Assembly: GCA_003562475.1 (NCBI GenBank)
Contig: PWUU01000069.1
Span: 50,981 to 114,980, forward strand
Direction: 5' to 3'
From: Dehalococcoidia bacterium
Lineage (GTDB): Bacteria; Chloroflexota; Dehalococcoidia; GIF9; AB-539-J10
Length of the DNA: 64,000 bases
Shown here: in pieces, positions 63,942-64,000 of the stretch
Position numbering within the stretch: the stretch's first letter is position 1
Layout: every line of letters starts with the position of its first letter
The notes under the pieces: generated by a model
Told to the model about the DNA's origin: nothing
What the model saw: the letters and a program-made list of their open reading frames with translations, nothing else
Database searches by the model: none
Program-made: the position numbers and the translations under genes

Positions 63942-64000
63942 ATGGAAGTACCGCTTAACCAGTTCCGGTTGTCGCTGTCGGCTGCGCAGATAGCCGCGTA
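63942..64000 (+). CDS. Possible gene start running off the window
   Basis: ATG 63942 begins an open frame of 19 codons (MEVPLNQFRLSLSAAQIA and one further Ala) that reaches the window end. It is divergent from mnmA. No RBS is clear and the protein is too short to recognise. Confidence 0.3.
   Translation, partial: MEVPLNQFRLSLSAAQIAA

Overview
The window looks like a chromosomal segment of an anaerobic or microaerophilic member of the Chloroflexota, probably Dehalococcoidia. This is inferred from gene content, not from a marker phylogeny. It carries housekeeping genes (gyrA, gyrB, dnaA, mutL, pcrA-type uvrD, hisS, glyQS, lysS, serS, fmt, mnmA, rnhB, one tRNA-Pro) interspersed with oxygen-sensitive or CoA-linked catabolic genes: a HpaB/4-hydroxybutyryl-CoA dehydratase relative, acyl-CoA dehydrogenase, EtfAB, IorAB, a LarA-type racemase, a UxaA pair and two CoA ligases. 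No rRNA, insertion sequence, prophage, CRISPR array or integrase was seen. The DNA is GC-rich and densely coding, with many 4-bp ATGA/GTGA stop-start overlaps and frequent GTG/TTG starts.

Layout. 1-9.2 kb: start of a solute symporter with a small membrane partner, dtd, a TIGR03960-type radical SAM gene, an alpha/beta hydrolase, and a minus-strand run apgM-like/lysC/TPR/gyrA. 9.2-14.1 kb: tRNA-Pro, then a plus-strand electron-transfer module (HpaB family, acyl-CoA dehydrogenase, etfB, etfA); etfA is interrupted by an in-frame TAA. 14.1-19.5 kb: glyQS and a minus-strand operon of cstA, a small conserved-looking gene, an ArsA/Get3-like ATPase and a membrane-anchored protein. 19.6-27.4 kb: hydroxyacid/oxoacid block (glycerate 2-kinase, split UxaA pair, LarA, 2-oxopentenoate hydratase family, iorA-iorB). 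27.4-34 kb: hisS, gyrB, nadD, dnaA, fmt, with a possible replication origin beside dnaA. 34-49.3 kb: accessory metabolism (OYE-type flavoenzyme, HD hydrolase, DUF401 permease, methyltransferase, phosphotriesterase-family hydrolase with a TIM-barrel-like partner, MFS carrier, MoxR ATPase with VWA partner, ribbon-helix-helix protein, nitrilase, asd, NDP-forming CoA ligase subunit). 49.3-64 kb: mutL, uvrD, speE-speD, second nitrilase, DUF2007-lysS-serS, acyl-CoA synthetase, glyoxylate/hydroxypyruvate reductase type dehydrogenase, yraN-rnhB-mnmA.

How the genes fit together. lysC, asd and the ApgM-like protein (a family that includes proposed homoserine kinases) point to aspartate-family amino acid synthesis. 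The dehydrogenase at 60.8 kb and the glycerate kinase at 19.7 kb could form a glyoxylate-glycerate-phosphoglycerate route. The UxaA pair with LarA suggests racemisation and then elimination of a 2-hydroxyacid. EtfAB, the acyl-CoA dehydrogenase and the HpaB relative form a CoA-thioester redox unit in which several catalytic or ligand positions deviate from the textbook families.

The best candidates for something undescribed are the cstA/small gene/arsA/membrane-protein operon, the UxaA-LarA block, the HpaB relative with a substituted cluster ligand, the split etfA, and the MoxR-VWA pair. Extended -10 promoters (TGN-TANNNT) recur upstream of at least eight transcription units, and some would give very short or absent leaders.
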